Source of the DNA: Candidatus Rhodoferax bjergmarkensis
Lineage (GTDB): Bacteria > Pseudomonadota > Gammaproteobacteria > Burkholderiales > Burkholderiaceae_C
Direction of reading: 5' to 3'
DNA: 64,000 nt
NCBI GenBank assembly: GCA_016708345.1
Contig: JADJFX010000035.1
Location: 124,001 to 188,000, forward strand
A program made the translations under genes and the position numbers. Shown here piece after piece: positions 25,563-34,309 of the stretch. Within the stretch, counting starts at the first letter, position 1, and every line of letters begins with the position of its first letter. Under the pieces are notes generated by a model, which saw only the letters and a program-made list of their open reading frames with translations, was not told where the DNA came from and made no database searches.

Positions 25563-27794
25563 ATGAAAACAGACCGCGTTGACTTCAATGACGAAAACTC
25601 CAACACCAGCAACAATGCCAGTTTCGACTCAGTGCTGCAAGCCCGGCTGGCACGGCGCAGTTTGCTGCGCGGCAGCGTTGGTGCCGTGGGTACCGCCGTG
25701 TTGGGCGGCCTGGGTCTGTCTGCCTGCGGTGGGAGTGACACCACAGTGCCTGCCACCGTGCCCGCGCCCGTAACCACCCCTGCAGCCACCTTGCTCGGGT
25801 TTTCTGCCGTGGCCAAAAACTTGGCTGATGTGGTGACGGTACCTGCTGGCTACACAGCCAGCATCATTTACGCGCTGGGTGACCCATTGACCGCCAGCAC
25901 GTCTGCCTACAAAAATGATGGTACCGACTCTGACTTTGAGAACCGGGCCGGTGACCACCATGACGGCATGGAGTGGTTTGGTCTGGACGCCAGCAGCAAG
26001 CCATCGCGCACCGCAGTGGACCGTGGCCTCCTGGCCGTCAACCACGAAGCGACCACCGACGAAAAACTCAGCTCCCATTTTCTGCACGCCAACGGCGGCA
26101 CCACCACGCTGCCAAGACCAGCTTCTGAAGTGGACAAAGAAACAGCGATTCATGGCGTGTCGGTGGTTGAGGTCAAAAAAACTGGCGACAAATGGGCCAC
26201 GGTGCAGAACTCAGCGTTTAATTTCCGCCTGACTGCCTTGACCGACATTGAAATCGCCGGCCCAGCGCGCGGCAATGCCCTGATGGTTACCAAGTATTCC
26301 CCCACAGGCACAAAAACACGCGGCACGATCAACAACTGCGGCACCGGCAAAACGCCTTGGGGCAGTTTTGTGACCGGGGAAGAAAACTGGGTGGGCTACT
26401 TCACCCGCAGTGCCACCGACGATGCAGCACGCGCTGACAAGAGCGTCACGTCACTCAAGCGATATGGTCGCAGCCAGGGTGCCGCTTCGCGCCACGGCTG
26501 GGAGACTGGCGGCACGGACGACAAATACGCACGCTGGAACATCAGCAAAACAGGCACCAGCAGCACCGGCAGTGATGACTACCGCAATGAGATCAACGCG
26601 CAAGGCTACATTGTTGAAATTGACCCCTACAACAAGACCCGCGCCGCCAAAAAGCGCACGGCGCTGGGGCGTTATGCACACGAAAGCGGTGCATTCAGCC
26701 TGCCCGTGGCCGGCAAACCGCTGGCCGTCTACATGGGCGACGACGCGCGCAACGAATACATCTACAAATATGTAAGCGCCGCCAACTGGGACGCGGCGGA
26801 CGCCAATAGCACCGACGTGATAGCCACTGGTGACAAGTACCTGGACAACGGAAAAATATACGTAGCCAAGTTCAACGCCGATGGCTCCGGCCAGTGGCTG
26901 GAACTGAGCTTGAGCAACCCAACGGTGAAGGGCTACACCGGTTACGCTTTTGCCGATGAGGCCGACGTGTGTGTCAACACCCGCTTGGCTGCCGACGCCG
27001 TAGGTGCCACCAAAATGGACCGCCCAGAGTGGTGCTCGGTCAACCCGGCCAATGGCGAAATTTACTACTCGCTGACCAACAACAGCAACCGCCGGGTGGA
27101 CCCCACCGGCAGCAGCCAGTTGGTGCCCGACAGTGCCAACCCGCGCGTCTATACCGACCTCAAGGGCACCACCAAGCAAGAAGGTAACCCCAACGGCCAC
27201 CTCATTCGCATCAAGGAAGCCAGCGCTGGTGCAGCCGCTACCAGCTTTACTTGGGACCTGTATGCCTTGGGTGCGCAAACCGACGCCGACGCCAGCAAAG
27301 TCAACCTGTCCAACCTCACCGCCGATCAAGACTTTTCCAGCCCCGATGGCTTGGTGTTCAGCCCGGCCACAGGCATTATGTGGATTCAGACCGATGACGG
27401 CGCTTACACCGATGTCACCAACTGCATGATGCTCGCTGCACTGCCGGGTCAAGTGGGCGACGGCGGCAAGAAAACGCTGAACTACACCAAGGCCGACGGC
27501 AGCATGCTGGCAGTCGACACCCAGGTGGGCAAGGCACCTACGGCATCCACCCTCAAGCGCTTTCTGGTGGGCCCCAAGGCCTGCGAGATCACCGGCCTGT
27601 GCGAGACGCCTGACGGAAAAGCGGTGTTCATCAACATCCAGCACCCCGGCGAGACAACCTTGCTGGCCGACATTGCTGACACCTCAAAGTACACCAGCCA
27701 ATGGCCAAGCAATGCCGGTTACGGTGCCGGCAAACGCCCACGCTCGGCGACCATCGTGATCACCAAGAACGACGGCGGAAAAATCGGTACTTGA
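25563..27794 (+). CDS. phoX: PhoX-family alkaline phosphatase (Tat-exported)
   Basis: A 743-residue secreted phosphatase of the PhoX (DUF839) family that releases phosphate from organic esters using a Ca/Fe cofactor. A twin-arginine signal (ARRSLLRGSVGAVGTAVLGG) at about residues 35-60 is followed by LSACGG, which resembles a lipobox, so it may be lipid-anchored. The conserved PhoX body is visible: DGMEWFGLD, GLLAVNHEATTDE, GEENWVGYF, RYAHESGAF, and late SPDGLVFSP and CEITGLCETPDGKAVFINIQ. It is probably induced by phosphate limitation, but no Pho box could be confirmed by eye. It is divergent from zntB. Confidence 0.92.
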   Translation: MKTDRVDFNDENSNTSNNASFDSVLQARLARRSLLRGSVGAVGTAVLGGLGLSACGGSDTTVPATVPAPVTTPAATLLGFSAVAKNLADVVTVPAGYTASIIYALGDPLTASTSAYKNDGTDSDFENRAGDHHDGMEWFGLDASSKPSRTAVDRGLLAVNHEATTDEKLSSHFLHANGGTTTLPRPASEVDKETAIHGVSVVEVKKTGDKWATVQNSAFNFRLTALTDIEIAGPARGNALMVTKYSPTGTKTRGTINNCGTGKTPWGSFVTGEENWVGYFTRSATDDAARADKSVTSLKRYGRSQGAASRHGWETGGTDDKYARWNISKTGTSSTGSDDYRNEINAQGYIVEIDPYNKTRAAKKRTALGRYAHESGAFSLPVAGKPLAVYMGDDARNEYIYKYVSAANWDAADANSTDVIATGDKYLDNGKIYVAKFNADGSGQWLELSLSNPTVKGYTGYAFADEADVCVNTRLAADAVGATKMDRPEWCSVNPANGEIYYSLTNNSNRRVDPTGSSQLVPDSANPRVYTDLKGTTKQEGNPNGHLIRIKEASAGAAATSFTWDLYALGAQTDADASKVNLSNLTADQDFSSPDGLVFSPATGIMWIQTDDGAYTDVTNCMMLAALPGQVGDGGKKTLNYTKADGSMLAVDTQVGKAPTASTLKRFLVGPKACEITGLCETPDGKAVFINIQHPGETTLLADIADTSKYTSQWPSNAGYGAGKRPRSATIVITKNDGGKIGT

Positions 27795-27822
27795 AGTTTA
27801 AATCCGGGTCAGGCGCTTAAAG

Positions 27823-27850
27823 CCGCTCAGCGCACTTCGCGTCTGAGCGG
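27823..27850. terminator. Hairpin between convergent genes
   Basis: CCGCTCAG (27823-27830) pairs exactly with CTGAGCGG (27843-27850) across a 12-base loop. It lies between the converging phoX and the next gene. There is no T-run, so a bidirectional terminator is only a possibility. Confidence 0.4.
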
Positions 27851-27871
27851 CAACCCGGCTGTACTAAGGGG

Positions 27872-28117
27872 TCAATGAGTCGCAGAAAACGGACTCTCCA
27901 ACTGTTTTTCAATTCGGGATGTAACACGCGAGCACGGGCCCTTGACACTGTGCAAGCGGCGCTCGCTTTGCATCGTCAATTTCTCCGTTCGCCTGGCCTC
28001 CCGGGCCTCGCAAATTTCAATTTCAGCCTTGAGCTGGATGACGATCTCGTCATGGTCTCCATAGCGGTCCTGCAGCTCAAGAACAATCCGGTTCAAGTTG
28101 TCGATGTGTCTTGACAT
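27872..28117 (-). CDS. Small coiled-coil hypothetical protein
   Basis: An 81-residue protein beginning MSRHIDNLNRIVLELQDRYG and continuing with charged helical sequence (QLKAEIEICEAREARRTEKL). It is probably a short coiled coil. The ATG at 28117 lies a few bases after GGAGAA, which supports this start over the longer frame opening at 28192. No family is recognised. It is convergent with phoX. Confidence 0.55.
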   Translation of the reverse strand: MSRHIDNLNRIVLELQDRYGDHDEIVIQLKAEIEICEAREARRTEKLTMQSERRLHSVKGPCSRVTSRIEKQLESPFSATH

Positions 28118-28419
28118 AAGCATTCTCCAAGTGATGACTTGTGTAACAGCCAGTGAGCTACGGGTCACTATAGCCCAGTCGGCAAACCCCATCTACCGCT
28201 GGGGGAAGAGGTAGCACTCCAATCAATTCAGGCGGTTCTTGCCATTTGTCACAAAATCGTCATGGCCCGCTACTAGACTTTGAATGCATGTCAAAAGCGT
28301 GTGCCTAAAAACACGTGACCCCGGTGAACGCCAGATTTTTGACGCAATTTGCGCCATTTCCCGTCGCCATCTGAACACCAGAACATGACGTCCCTCGCAT
28401 CAAAATCAGAGGAATTCTT
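28118..28419. other. Intergenic region between divergent genes
   Basis: About 300 bases hold the upstream regions of the small coiled-coil gene and the pyruvate kinase gene. A GAGGA ribosome-binding site lies at 28409-28413 before the ATG at 28420. I see no repeat, RNA gene or further reading frame worth reporting. Confidence 0.5.
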
Positions 28420-30399
28420 ATGCGCAAATCCCCGAAAACGCACTCTATTCTGAACTTGAAGGAAGAGGCATCCACTTGGGACAGCGAGGTTTGCCACGCC
28501 ATCATTGCGCAGCTTTGGCAACTGCGCAATGCCATGCTTGCGCGTGAAGCAGCCATGCGTGAAGAGCTTTCACTTGTTTCACCAGAAAATCGCGAAAGCG
28601 CCCGCAACCTGATTCACTACCTTACGCTGCGCAGCAGCGACTTGCGGGAAGTTCAAGAAAAGCTGACCTGGCTTGGCCTGTCGTCACTGGGACGATCAGA
28701 ATCGCATGTGCTGGCCAATCTGGACAAGGTGCTGGGCATCCTGCACCGATTAACGGGGCAGGATTGGCAGGACAAGTCCGCCGACGAGCCTGCCGGCATG
28801 GTCAGCAGCCACCACCTGCTGGCGCGCCACACCAGTGACTTGCTTGGCACGGCACGACCGGAGCGGCCGGTTCGCATCATGGTGACCCTGCCCTCAGAGG
28901 CCGCCACAGACTTTTCGGTGGTCCGTGAGCTGGTGCAAGCAGGCATGGACATTGCCCGCATCAACTGCGCCCATGATGGTGCCGACCAGTGGAAAGCAAT
29001 GGCATCCAATGTTCGTCGCGCTGCAAAATCCGCTTCGCGCGAGGTTCGGATTCTGATGGATTTGGGTGGCCCCAAAATTCGTACTGGCGACATCCCTCCC
29101 CGCCCGGCGGTCCTCAAACTCAGGCCGCACCGGGATGATTACGGGCATGTCTTGCAGCCAGCCAGCCTGGGCCTGCGATCGATTGACGAGTCCAATGAAT
29201 TGATGGATGCAGATTGCTGCGTGGGCGTCGAACACGAGTGGCTGGCCAACCTCAAAGTGGGCACCTCCATAACCTTCAGCGATGCCAGGCATGCCAAGCG
29301 CCGCCTCGTCGTTGTTTCCGTGGATGAGCGGGGGGCCATTGCGCATTGCCTCAAAACAGCATACCTGACCCCGAACAGCTGCCTCACCATTGAGGACGCT
29401 GACCACGAAGTGGAGGCGTCTTCCTCACTGGTTCACGGCATTGAATACCTGCCAGGACTTTTGCATTTGCACCGCGGAGATGCGCTGTACCTGACCCGAG
29501 GACAGCTGGAACCGCTGCCCCCTGGCAAACCGGACGAAGAGACCGACGTCAGGGCACCTGCGCGCATTGCGTGCACCCTGCCCCAAGTGATTGACCAGGT
29601 CAACCCTGGTGAACGCATATGGTTTGACGACGGCCGCATTGGCGGCCTGATCCGGCGTGTGACGCCCGACTGGCTTGAAATTGAAATCACCCAAGCGCGC
29701 GAAGGTGGCGAAAAACTGATTGGCGACAAGGGCATCAACTTGCCCGACAGCGCCTTGAACCTGCCAGCCCTGACCGACAAGGACATTGCCGACCTGGTCG
29801 TGGTGGCCAGCGAGGCAGACATGGTGGGACTGTCGTTTGTGCAAAAACCCGAAGACGTGATGCTGTTGCGTGAGCACCTGCACCGGCATGGCAAAGATGA
29901 CATCGGCATTGTGCTGAAAATAGAAACCTTGCAAGGCTTTGAAAATCTGCCGGAGCTGATGCTGGCCGCCATGGCGGGCAAGTCTGCCGGGGTCATGATT
30001 GCGCGTGGCGATCTGGCGGTTGAGTGCGGTTACGAGCGACTGGCCGAAGTACAGGAAGAAATTCTATGGTGTGCCGAGGCAGCGCACATGCCGGTCATTT
30101 GGGCGACCCAGGTGCTCGAAACGCTGGCCAAAACAGGCGTGCCCTCGCGCGCAGAAATTTCAGATGCAGGCATGGGTGTCCGGGCGGAATGCGTCATGCT
30201 GAACAAGGGGCCGTACATCACCGACGCCATACGGGCGCTGGACGACATTTTGCGGCGCATGGCCGGCCACCAGGCCAAGAAAAGGCCCTTGCTCAGGGCG
30301 CTGCGTGCCTGGAGTGGCGCTGGCGCGGCATCGGCCACCCCGTCATCAGCGGCCAATACTTCGGCCACCACATCGGCCGATGAGCTGGCTTTGAGCTGA
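28420..30399 (+). CDS. Atypical pyruvate kinase-like protein
   Basis: A 659-residue protein containing a pyruvate kinase barrel. A non-homologous helical N-terminal region of about 140 residues comes first. Barrel motifs follow: RPVRIMVTLPSEA, ARINCAHDGADQW, MDLGGPKIRTGD, VLKIETLQGFENLPE, VMIARGDLAVECGYERL and IWATQVLETLAKTGVPSRAE. The B domain is enlarged by more than 100 residues, and the canonical VMLSGETA is replaced by VMLNKGPYI. The C-terminal allosteric domain is missing; instead the protein ends in an Ala/Ser/Thr-rich tail. It may catalyse phosphoenolpyruvate to pyruvate, but the changes make another phosphotransfer reaction possible. It is convergent with the CHAD gene, 3 bases apart. 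Confidence 0.85.
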   Translation: MRKSPKTHSILNLKEEASTWDSEVCHAIIAQLWQLRNAMLAREAAMREELSLVSPENRESARNLIHYLTLRSSDLREVQEKLTWLGLSSLGRSESHVLANLDKVLGILHRLTGQDWQDKSADEPAGMVSSHHLLARHTSDLLGTARPERPVRIMVTLPSEAATDFSVVRELVQAGMDIARINCAHDGADQWKAMASNVRRAAKSASREVRILMDLGGPKIRTGDIPPRPAVLKLRPHRDDYGHVLQPASLGLRSIDESNELMDADCCVGVEHEWLANLKVGTSITFSDARHAKRRLVVVSVDERGAIAHCLKTAYLTPNSCLTIEDADHEVEASSSLVHGIEYLPGLLHLHRGDALYLTRGQLEPLPPGKPDEETDVRAPARIACTLPQVIDQVNPGERIWFDDGRIGGLIRRVTPDWLEIEITQAREGGEKLIGDKGINLPDSALNLPALTDKDIADLVVVASEADMVGLSFVQKPEDVMLLREHLHRHGKDDIGIVLKIETLQGFENLPELMLAAMAGKSAGVMIARGDLAVECGYERLAEVQEEILWCAEAAHMPVIWATQVLETLAKTGVPSRAEISDAGMGVRAECVMLNKGPYITDAIRALDDILRRMAGHQAKKRPLLRALRAWSGAGAASATPSSAANTSATTSADELALS

Positions 30400-30402
30400 C
30401 CT

Positions 30403-31929
30403 TCAGCTGACTTTCAAGTCATGCGGCAAGGCTTGCCTTGCCACCGAGATGCCGCGCATGAACTCCGTTAAACCACGGTCCACGTCCATTCTGGCAATCA
30501 GCGCTGCCGCTTGCCTGACGTCGCGCGCCATCCCAATCGCGGTCTGCAAGTCGGTTGCTTGTTGGTGCCAATGCTCGGTGTGCCGCTTGGGCAGCAGCGT
30601 GTACAGCGCCTCAATGCCATAGCGCAGCCGCTTGGCCAGTATGCGCACCCGGTGCTGGCTGGCATCGTCGTCGGTGGCCTGCATCAAAGCCAGGTGCAAT
30701 TTGTCGCGCAAGCGAACAATGCGGCGTTTGGCCCATCGGCGCACAGACACATCCATTTTTTGCCCCTCATCACCAGGCTCCGTCTCTGATGGCATGGTCT
30801 CCAGCCATTGCACAATGCTGAGCAAGGCCGCCCCCACACTGGGTTCTTGCAGCGCATAACAAGCGACTTTGCGCTGCAGTTGAGCACCTTCTTCCAGCGC
30901 CAATGCCATCTCCTGCCAGACAGTGGCGCGCCGTGCGTCGCCTGCGGTGTAGGCCTCGGCAAGCTGGGGCAAGGTTTCGATGCGGGCAACATCAAGATCG
31001 CGCAACTCACCCAGCACCGTCAATAGCGGTGCCAGAGCTTCCCAAGAGGGCACTGCATCAGCGGCCAAGGTTGGTTTGAAAAGTCGCAACGCGCATTTAA
31101 AACGGCGCCAGCCAACGCGGGCCTGGTGCACCACCTCGGTTTCTTCTGAGCAGCACAGCGCATTCAGGTTGGCAGTGAACTGTGCGAACGCTTCTTGCAG
31201 CACCCGATTCGCAACCTCTGGCAGGGTCAAATCGGGCGAGAGTTTCAGGCGCTTTGCCCGACGCGGCATGTCCATGGCGTTCTGCGCCAAGGCATAACCA
31301 CGCTCCGACTTGCTGCGGTTGGAAGGCACCACGGCAACGGTTTGCGCAATTTTTTGCGCCAGCTTGAACAAGGCAGAAGGCTTGCCGCTGAGCAATTCAA
31401 GCTCCAGCTCGCAAATGGGCGCGCGATAGGGGCCTGCTTCAATCTGTCCTATATCGAGCGCTACTTCAACCGTGCTGCCATCTTGTCCACGCACCAGCCA
31501 ACTGGTTCTGTCAAAACAAGTGACAAAGCAGGGAGCCAGCGCCGCCATCATTTCCTGCCTGGGATCAAACTCATTCCAAGGCGTCGCTGCAAGGGCTTCG
31601 TGAGACAAGGCAGGCCCGGCCACAGCGGCCTCCCACTCACCACGCTGGCTCAAAGCCGAGTCGCTGGTGCCGCCAATTTTGAGGGTTTGCACCCATTGTG
31701 GCTGCGCTTCGGTGCCAATCGTACGGATGCGCAGCGCCATCAAGGCCTGGCGCAAATCCTGCTCGGGCGTGTCGTAATAAACATTGTGCAAGTGCTGTCG
31801 GGTCGCCTTGCGGCGCGCCAGCAGCGGGCTGCGTGCCAGCCGAGCAGCCAGTGCCGCCGGATCGTTGGTGGGCAAGGCCAGTTTGAGCTCAATTTCCTTG
31901 AAAGGGGGCGCGCGATGGTCAGACTTCAT
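30403..31929 (-). CDS. CYTH-CHAD domain protein
   Basis: A 508-residue protein with an N-terminal CYTH domain (about 1-200) and a C-terminal CHAD domain (about 225-500). CYTH triphosphatase features are visible: EIELKLAL near the start (the ExExK motif), HNVYYDTPEQDL and ALRIR. CHAD domains are histidine-rich helical bundles that bind polyphosphate. The E. coli relative YgiF is an inorganic triphosphatase. I infer a role in tripolyphosphate or polyphosphate metabolism in the cytoplasm. The next gene in the same direction lies 5 bases upstream of it, suggesting a short operon. Confidence 0.9.
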   Translation of the reverse strand: MKSDHRAPPFKEIELKLALPTNDPAALAARLARSPLLARRKATRQHLHNVYYDTPEQDLRQALMALRIRTIGTEAQPQWVQTLKIGGTSDSALSQRGEWEAAVAGPALSHEALAATPWNEFDPRQEMMAALAPCFVTCFDRTSWLVRGQDGSTVEVALDIGQIEAGPYRAPICELELELLSGKPSALFKLAQKIAQTVAVVPSNRSKSERGYALAQNAMDMPRRAKRLKLSPDLTLPEVANRVLQEAFAQFTANLNALCCSEETEVVHQARVGWRRFKCALRLFKPTLAADAVPSWEALAPLLTVLGELRDLDVARIETLPQLAEAYTAGDARRATVWQEMALALEEGAQLQRKVACYALQEPSVGAALLSIVQWLETMPSETEPGDEGQKMDVSVRRWAKRRIVRLRDKLHLALMQATDDDASQHRVRILAKRLRYGIEALYTLLPKRHTEHWHQQATDLQTAIGMARDVRQAAALIARMDVDRGLTEFMRGISVARQALPHDLKVS

Positions 31930-31934
31930 AGGAT

Positions 31935-32714
31935 TTAATTTATCTTGTTCAAATCATTGCTGGCGCGCATCCAGTCACGCACCTGGGTGGCCACCCACGG
32001 ACCGTCGTCCAGCGGCAGATCATGGCCGGCACCGGGGTGCAGGCGCAAGGGGCACTGCCACTGGCTGGCCAGTGCTTTGGAGCACTCCACCGAGACCAGA
32101 CGGTCTCTTTTGCTGGCCAGTAACAAAGTGGGGTTAAGGGGTGGCGTTGTGAGTGCATGAAAACGTGCAGCCGCAACCAATTGCCGCAGCGCATTGGCGC
32201 TTGAAACCGGGTTCTTTTCGCGCAAGGCAAGCCAATGAGGCAACACCTCCACTCTGGCGCGATTGCTGGTGATTTGCAGGATGGTGCGCTCCCAAGTGAT
32301 AGGCTTTGCGCCCAAAACGATCAGTTTGAGCAACGCCGCATAGTTGGCAGGTCGCAGCCGCTGATAAAACGGGCTGAAAGGCCGCATGCTGGTGTTGATC
32401 AGTACATTGGCAGCAATCTCCTGCGGATACGCATGCGCCCACTGTACGGCCACCATGGCACCCAGCGACATGGCCAGCACATGGTAGGGCGGCGCAATTT
32501 TTCGCAAGTCAAGTTGTGTGCGGCAGTGCGCCACCATGTCTTGCACAGTCCAGGGACTTATTTGCTGATTCAAATTGCCATTGCCCGCCATGTCCAGCGC
32601 AATCACTTTGCCACTGGGAAAAGTGTGCTGAAAATGGTCAAAAAAGTCGCCCCAGTGGCCCTTTTGCCGGGTCAGTCCGCGCAGAAATATCCAGGTTTTT
32701 TTTTCAGATTTCAT
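31935..32714 (-). CDS. Alpha/beta hydrolase
   Basis: A 259-residue alpha/beta hydrolase-fold protein starting MKSEKKTWIFLRGLTRQKGH. It shows the nucleophile elbow AMSLGAMVA, in which the GxSxG first glycine is replaced by Ala. A late HPGAGHDLPLDD has the His. The upstream ATG/TTG extension to 32738 adds only eight residues and I prefer ATG at 32714. The substrate is unknown. It lies 5 bases before the CYTH-CHAD gene and about 30 bases after the M14 peptidase gene, so the three are probably one transcript. Confidence 0.82.
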   Translation of the reverse strand: MKSEKKTWIFLRGLTRQKGHWGDFFDHFQHTFPSGKVIALDMAGNGNLNQQISPWTVQDMVAHCRTQLDLRKIAPPYHVLAMSLGAMVAVQWAHAYPQEIAANVLINTSMRPFSPFYQRLRPANYAALLKLIVLGAKPITWERTILQITSNRARVEVLPHWLALREKNPVSSANALRQLVAAARFHALTTPPLNPTLLLASKRDRLVSVECSKALASQWQCPLRLHPGAGHDLPLDDGPWVATQVRDWMRASNDLNKIN

Positions 32715-32744
32715 GGTGCAGTTTATGCTGGTCAGCAAGGTGTT

Positions 32745-33770
32745 TCAGTACCACTCGTACAAAGCTTGGGCCAAATGGCTGGCCCGGTTTGCCTGGTTTG
32801 GCAACCACACAGCGTGGGAGCTCGCCGCACGCGACAAAAAGTCGAGCAGCCCTTGGTGCTGACGCAATACACGCTGCTGGCGATGCTCCATCAGGGGATT
32901 GAAAATGCCAAGGCGCGAGAAAAATTGGCGTGGATTTTTCCGTACCCACAGCCATGACCCCATCTCCAGGGTCAGTGGCAAAAATATGCGATCAGGTTTT
33001 GTGCTCGATTGCAGATACAGGTAATCCCACAAGTCCCCATGCGTCAGGTACTGTCGGCTCTGGGGCTCAATGATGTAGCGGTGGTGGCGCTGCGATTGAA
33101 TGAAAATACTTTTGAGCGCATGCATCTCGGCCAGATGGCTGATGGGCTCACGCTTGTAGGCGTATGGAAACCAGATGCGGTCTTTGGCACCAAAACCTGA
33201 ATGGCAATCCACGGCAATGCTGAAATCGCGCGCGAGCAACTCCTCTTGCACGACCTCGCATACCGCCTGACTTTCGAGTTCCATCGCCGAATTTCGCGCC
33301 CCTTGGTACCAAGGCAAGGCTGAACTCAGCCGCTGACCGCCCACCATAAACGGCACTTTACCTTGCGCTTGCACCGGCGCATTGCGCATCAGGTCCACCC
33401 CCCAAGGGTTGGCGCGTGTGCCTAGCACCATACCGCCAGGGTTGACGATTGGCATAAAGACAAGACGCAAGGATTCGAGTTGCTGATGCAGGGTGGAATC
33501 CCACTTCAAGCGCATGACCAAACCAAGCAAGTAGGAGATCACCACTCCGGCACCAATGCGCTCAAGGCCATGCACTCCCCCAAAAAAACCAACCGCCGGC
33601 ACCTCCCGCGAGGGGTTGCCCAGAGCAATCACATACACCGGGTAGCTTGCACCGTCAGGCAAGCGCACCTCCTGCACGACTCGCGTGTGCAACCAGCCAG
33701 CACCGAGCTTGATGATGCGCTGCAGTGCATTGAGTTCATGAAGGTTGTACGAGGTGACGGGTGACGGCAT
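32745..33770 (-). CDS. M14-family zinc carboxypeptidase-like protein
   Basis: A 341-residue protein of the M14 metallopeptidase superfamily. The zinc ligands HxxE (GGVHGLERIG, near residue 68) and the later His in VDCHSGFG are visible, as is the catalytic Glu in LTLEMGSWLW. Surrounding MPIVNPGGMVLGTRANPWGV is typical of the subgroup resembling succinylglutamate desuccinylase and murein-peptide amidases. No signal peptide is seen, so it is likely cytoplasmic, and the substrate is unknown. The start is ATG at 33770; the TTG at 33782 would add four residues. Confidence 0.85.
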   Translation of the reverse strand: MPSPVTSYNLHELNALQRIIKLGAGWLHTRVVQEVRLPDGASYPVYVIALGNPSREVPAVGFFGGVHGLERIGAGVVISYLLGLVMRLKWDSTLHQQLESLRLVFMPIVNPGGMVLGTRANPWGVDLMRNAPVQAQGKVPFMVGGQRLSSALPWYQGARNSAMELESQAVCEVVQEELLARDFSIAVDCHSGFGAKDRIWFPYAYKREPISHLAEMHALKSIFIQSQRHHRYIIEPQSRQYLTHGDLWDYLYLQSSTKPDRIFLPLTLEMGSWLWVRKNPRQFFSRLGIFNPLMEHRQQRVLRQHQGLLDFLSRAASSHAVWLPNQANRASHLAQALYEWY

Positions 33771-34309
33771 GTCCGATTCCAACGCAGTCTGGCTGAGCTT
33801 GACTGCTATGTCAGAAAAGCGTCGCTGCAGACGAGAAAAAATTTACAGTCATAACAATTGATGAAATTGACCTTCCGAGCCGCACTGTAATGGCCTGGTG
33901 CAGGTCGGGATAAGCGGTTCTTTCATGAATGTGTGACTCCAGTCTGGTATGGTTCAATATTGGCAGCACATGATGACAAAGTTGTGTCAGCGCTTTAGCC
34001 GTTCGTTCAAGACATTCGCTTTCCGGTTTATGACTGACTGACTACATTTGCAACCTGATGCGGTAAGGGATGCAGGAATTGCAAATCTACCTTTATGGAG
34101 AGTGCTGACGGGATGCAGTGCCAGGCGCAAGACGCGAAGTTTAGCCAGCTAAACGAGCGGATTGCAACGACGCAATGCACTCGCCAGTGCCGCCAGAAAT
34201 GGGATATTTGTGATTTCTGCATCCCTAAATCAACTGAGAGCAAAATGCAATTGACAAAGTTCTAATATTTTCATTGAATTCATAAACTAACCATTACATC
34301 GTTTCGATC
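33771..34309. other. Intergenic region holding a MITE-like element
   Basis: This 539-base region lies between divergent genes. Apart from the palindromic element at 34064-34228 I see no reading frame or RNA gene. It is AT-richer than its neighbours (for example TTCTAATATTTTCATTGAAT before 34310). Confidence 0.5.
34064..34228. mobile_element. MITE-like palindromic element, copy 2
   Basis: Imperfect terminal inverted repeats begin AAGGGATGCAGGAATTGCAAAT on the left and TTAGGGATGCAGAAATCACA (reverse complement of the right end). The core carries GGCGCAAGACGC, a TTTAGC-CAG-CTAAA hairpin and TTGCAACGACGCAATGCA. These occupy the same places as GGCGCAAAACGC, GCAATAG-CTATTGC and TTGCAACGAC in the element at 12521. 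The total length is about 165 bases in both. Confidence 0.65.

Noticed and set aside
26451..27644. A 397-codon minus-strand frame opposite phoX
   Set aside because: It is a shadow frame with no domain; PhoX motifs run along the plus strand.
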